Below the pieces are notes generated by a model. It ran no database searches. It was not told where the DNA came from and saw only the letters and a list, made by a program, of their open reading frames with translations. From JBHIBC01 sp046758905 (GTDB lineage: Bacteria > Acidobacteriota > Polarisedimenticolia > Gp22-AA2): 5,072 nt of DNA. Where the stretch lies: the NCBI GenBank assembly GCA_046758905.1, contig JBHIBC010000109.1:1-5072 (forward strand), in the 5' to 3' direction. Of this stretch, positions 5,072-5,072 are shown one piece after another. Within the stretch, counting starts at the first letter, position 1. Each line of letters begins with the position of its first letter. A program made the translations under genes and the position numbers.

Positions 5072-5072
5072 C

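Overview
The window is very GC-rich DNA (about 70% or more by eye) from a Gram-negative bacterium. It carries exported proteins, a probable outer-membrane beta-barrel and two tRNA genes with encoded CCA ends. The exported VWFA protein is of the 'VWFA-related Acidobacterial domain' type. Together with an exported protein holding two carboxypeptidase-regulatory-like (CarboxypepD_reg) folds and the GC content, this points to Acidobacteriota or a neighbouring lineage. That assignment is an inference; no marker gene in the window fixes the taxonomy. I see no mobile element, CRISPR array, rRNA or phage gene.

Layout, left to right. (1) Positions 2-370 (+) hold the 3' part of a gene of a recurrent but unnamed bacterial family. 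(2) After a short intergenic region with a candidate sigma-70-type promoter and a hairpin next to the ribosome binding site, a two-gene unit runs on the + strand. Its first gene, 474-1124, encodes a small exported helical protein ending in 14 tandem (E/D)RP-like tripeptides. Its second gene, 1125-2003, encodes a putative beta-barrel that begins on the base after the upstream stop codon. (3) On the minus strand, tRNA-Val(UAC) and tRNA-Asp(GUC) lie downstream of a Mut7-C/PIN-type nuclease gene (2282-2818). A TTGACA-18-TACCAT promoter for the tRNAs overlaps the nuclease stop codon. (4) A short divergent region with a perfect TATAAT separates the nuclease from a + strand gene (2874-3671) for a secreted double carboxypeptidase-regulatory-like protein, probably made from a nearly leaderless transcript. 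(5) Convergent to it, 3690-4952 (-) encodes the exported VWFA protein. (6) The right edge holds the C-terminal end of another minus-strand gene, whose TGA overlaps the VWFA GTG start by four bases.

Most of the proteins appear to act in the cell envelope. The least familiar item is the 474-2003 pair: a repeat-tailed periplasmic protein translationally coupled to a barrel. The other genes belong to recognisable families, and no complete defence or biosynthetic system is visible. No gene-free stretch exceeds 300 bases.
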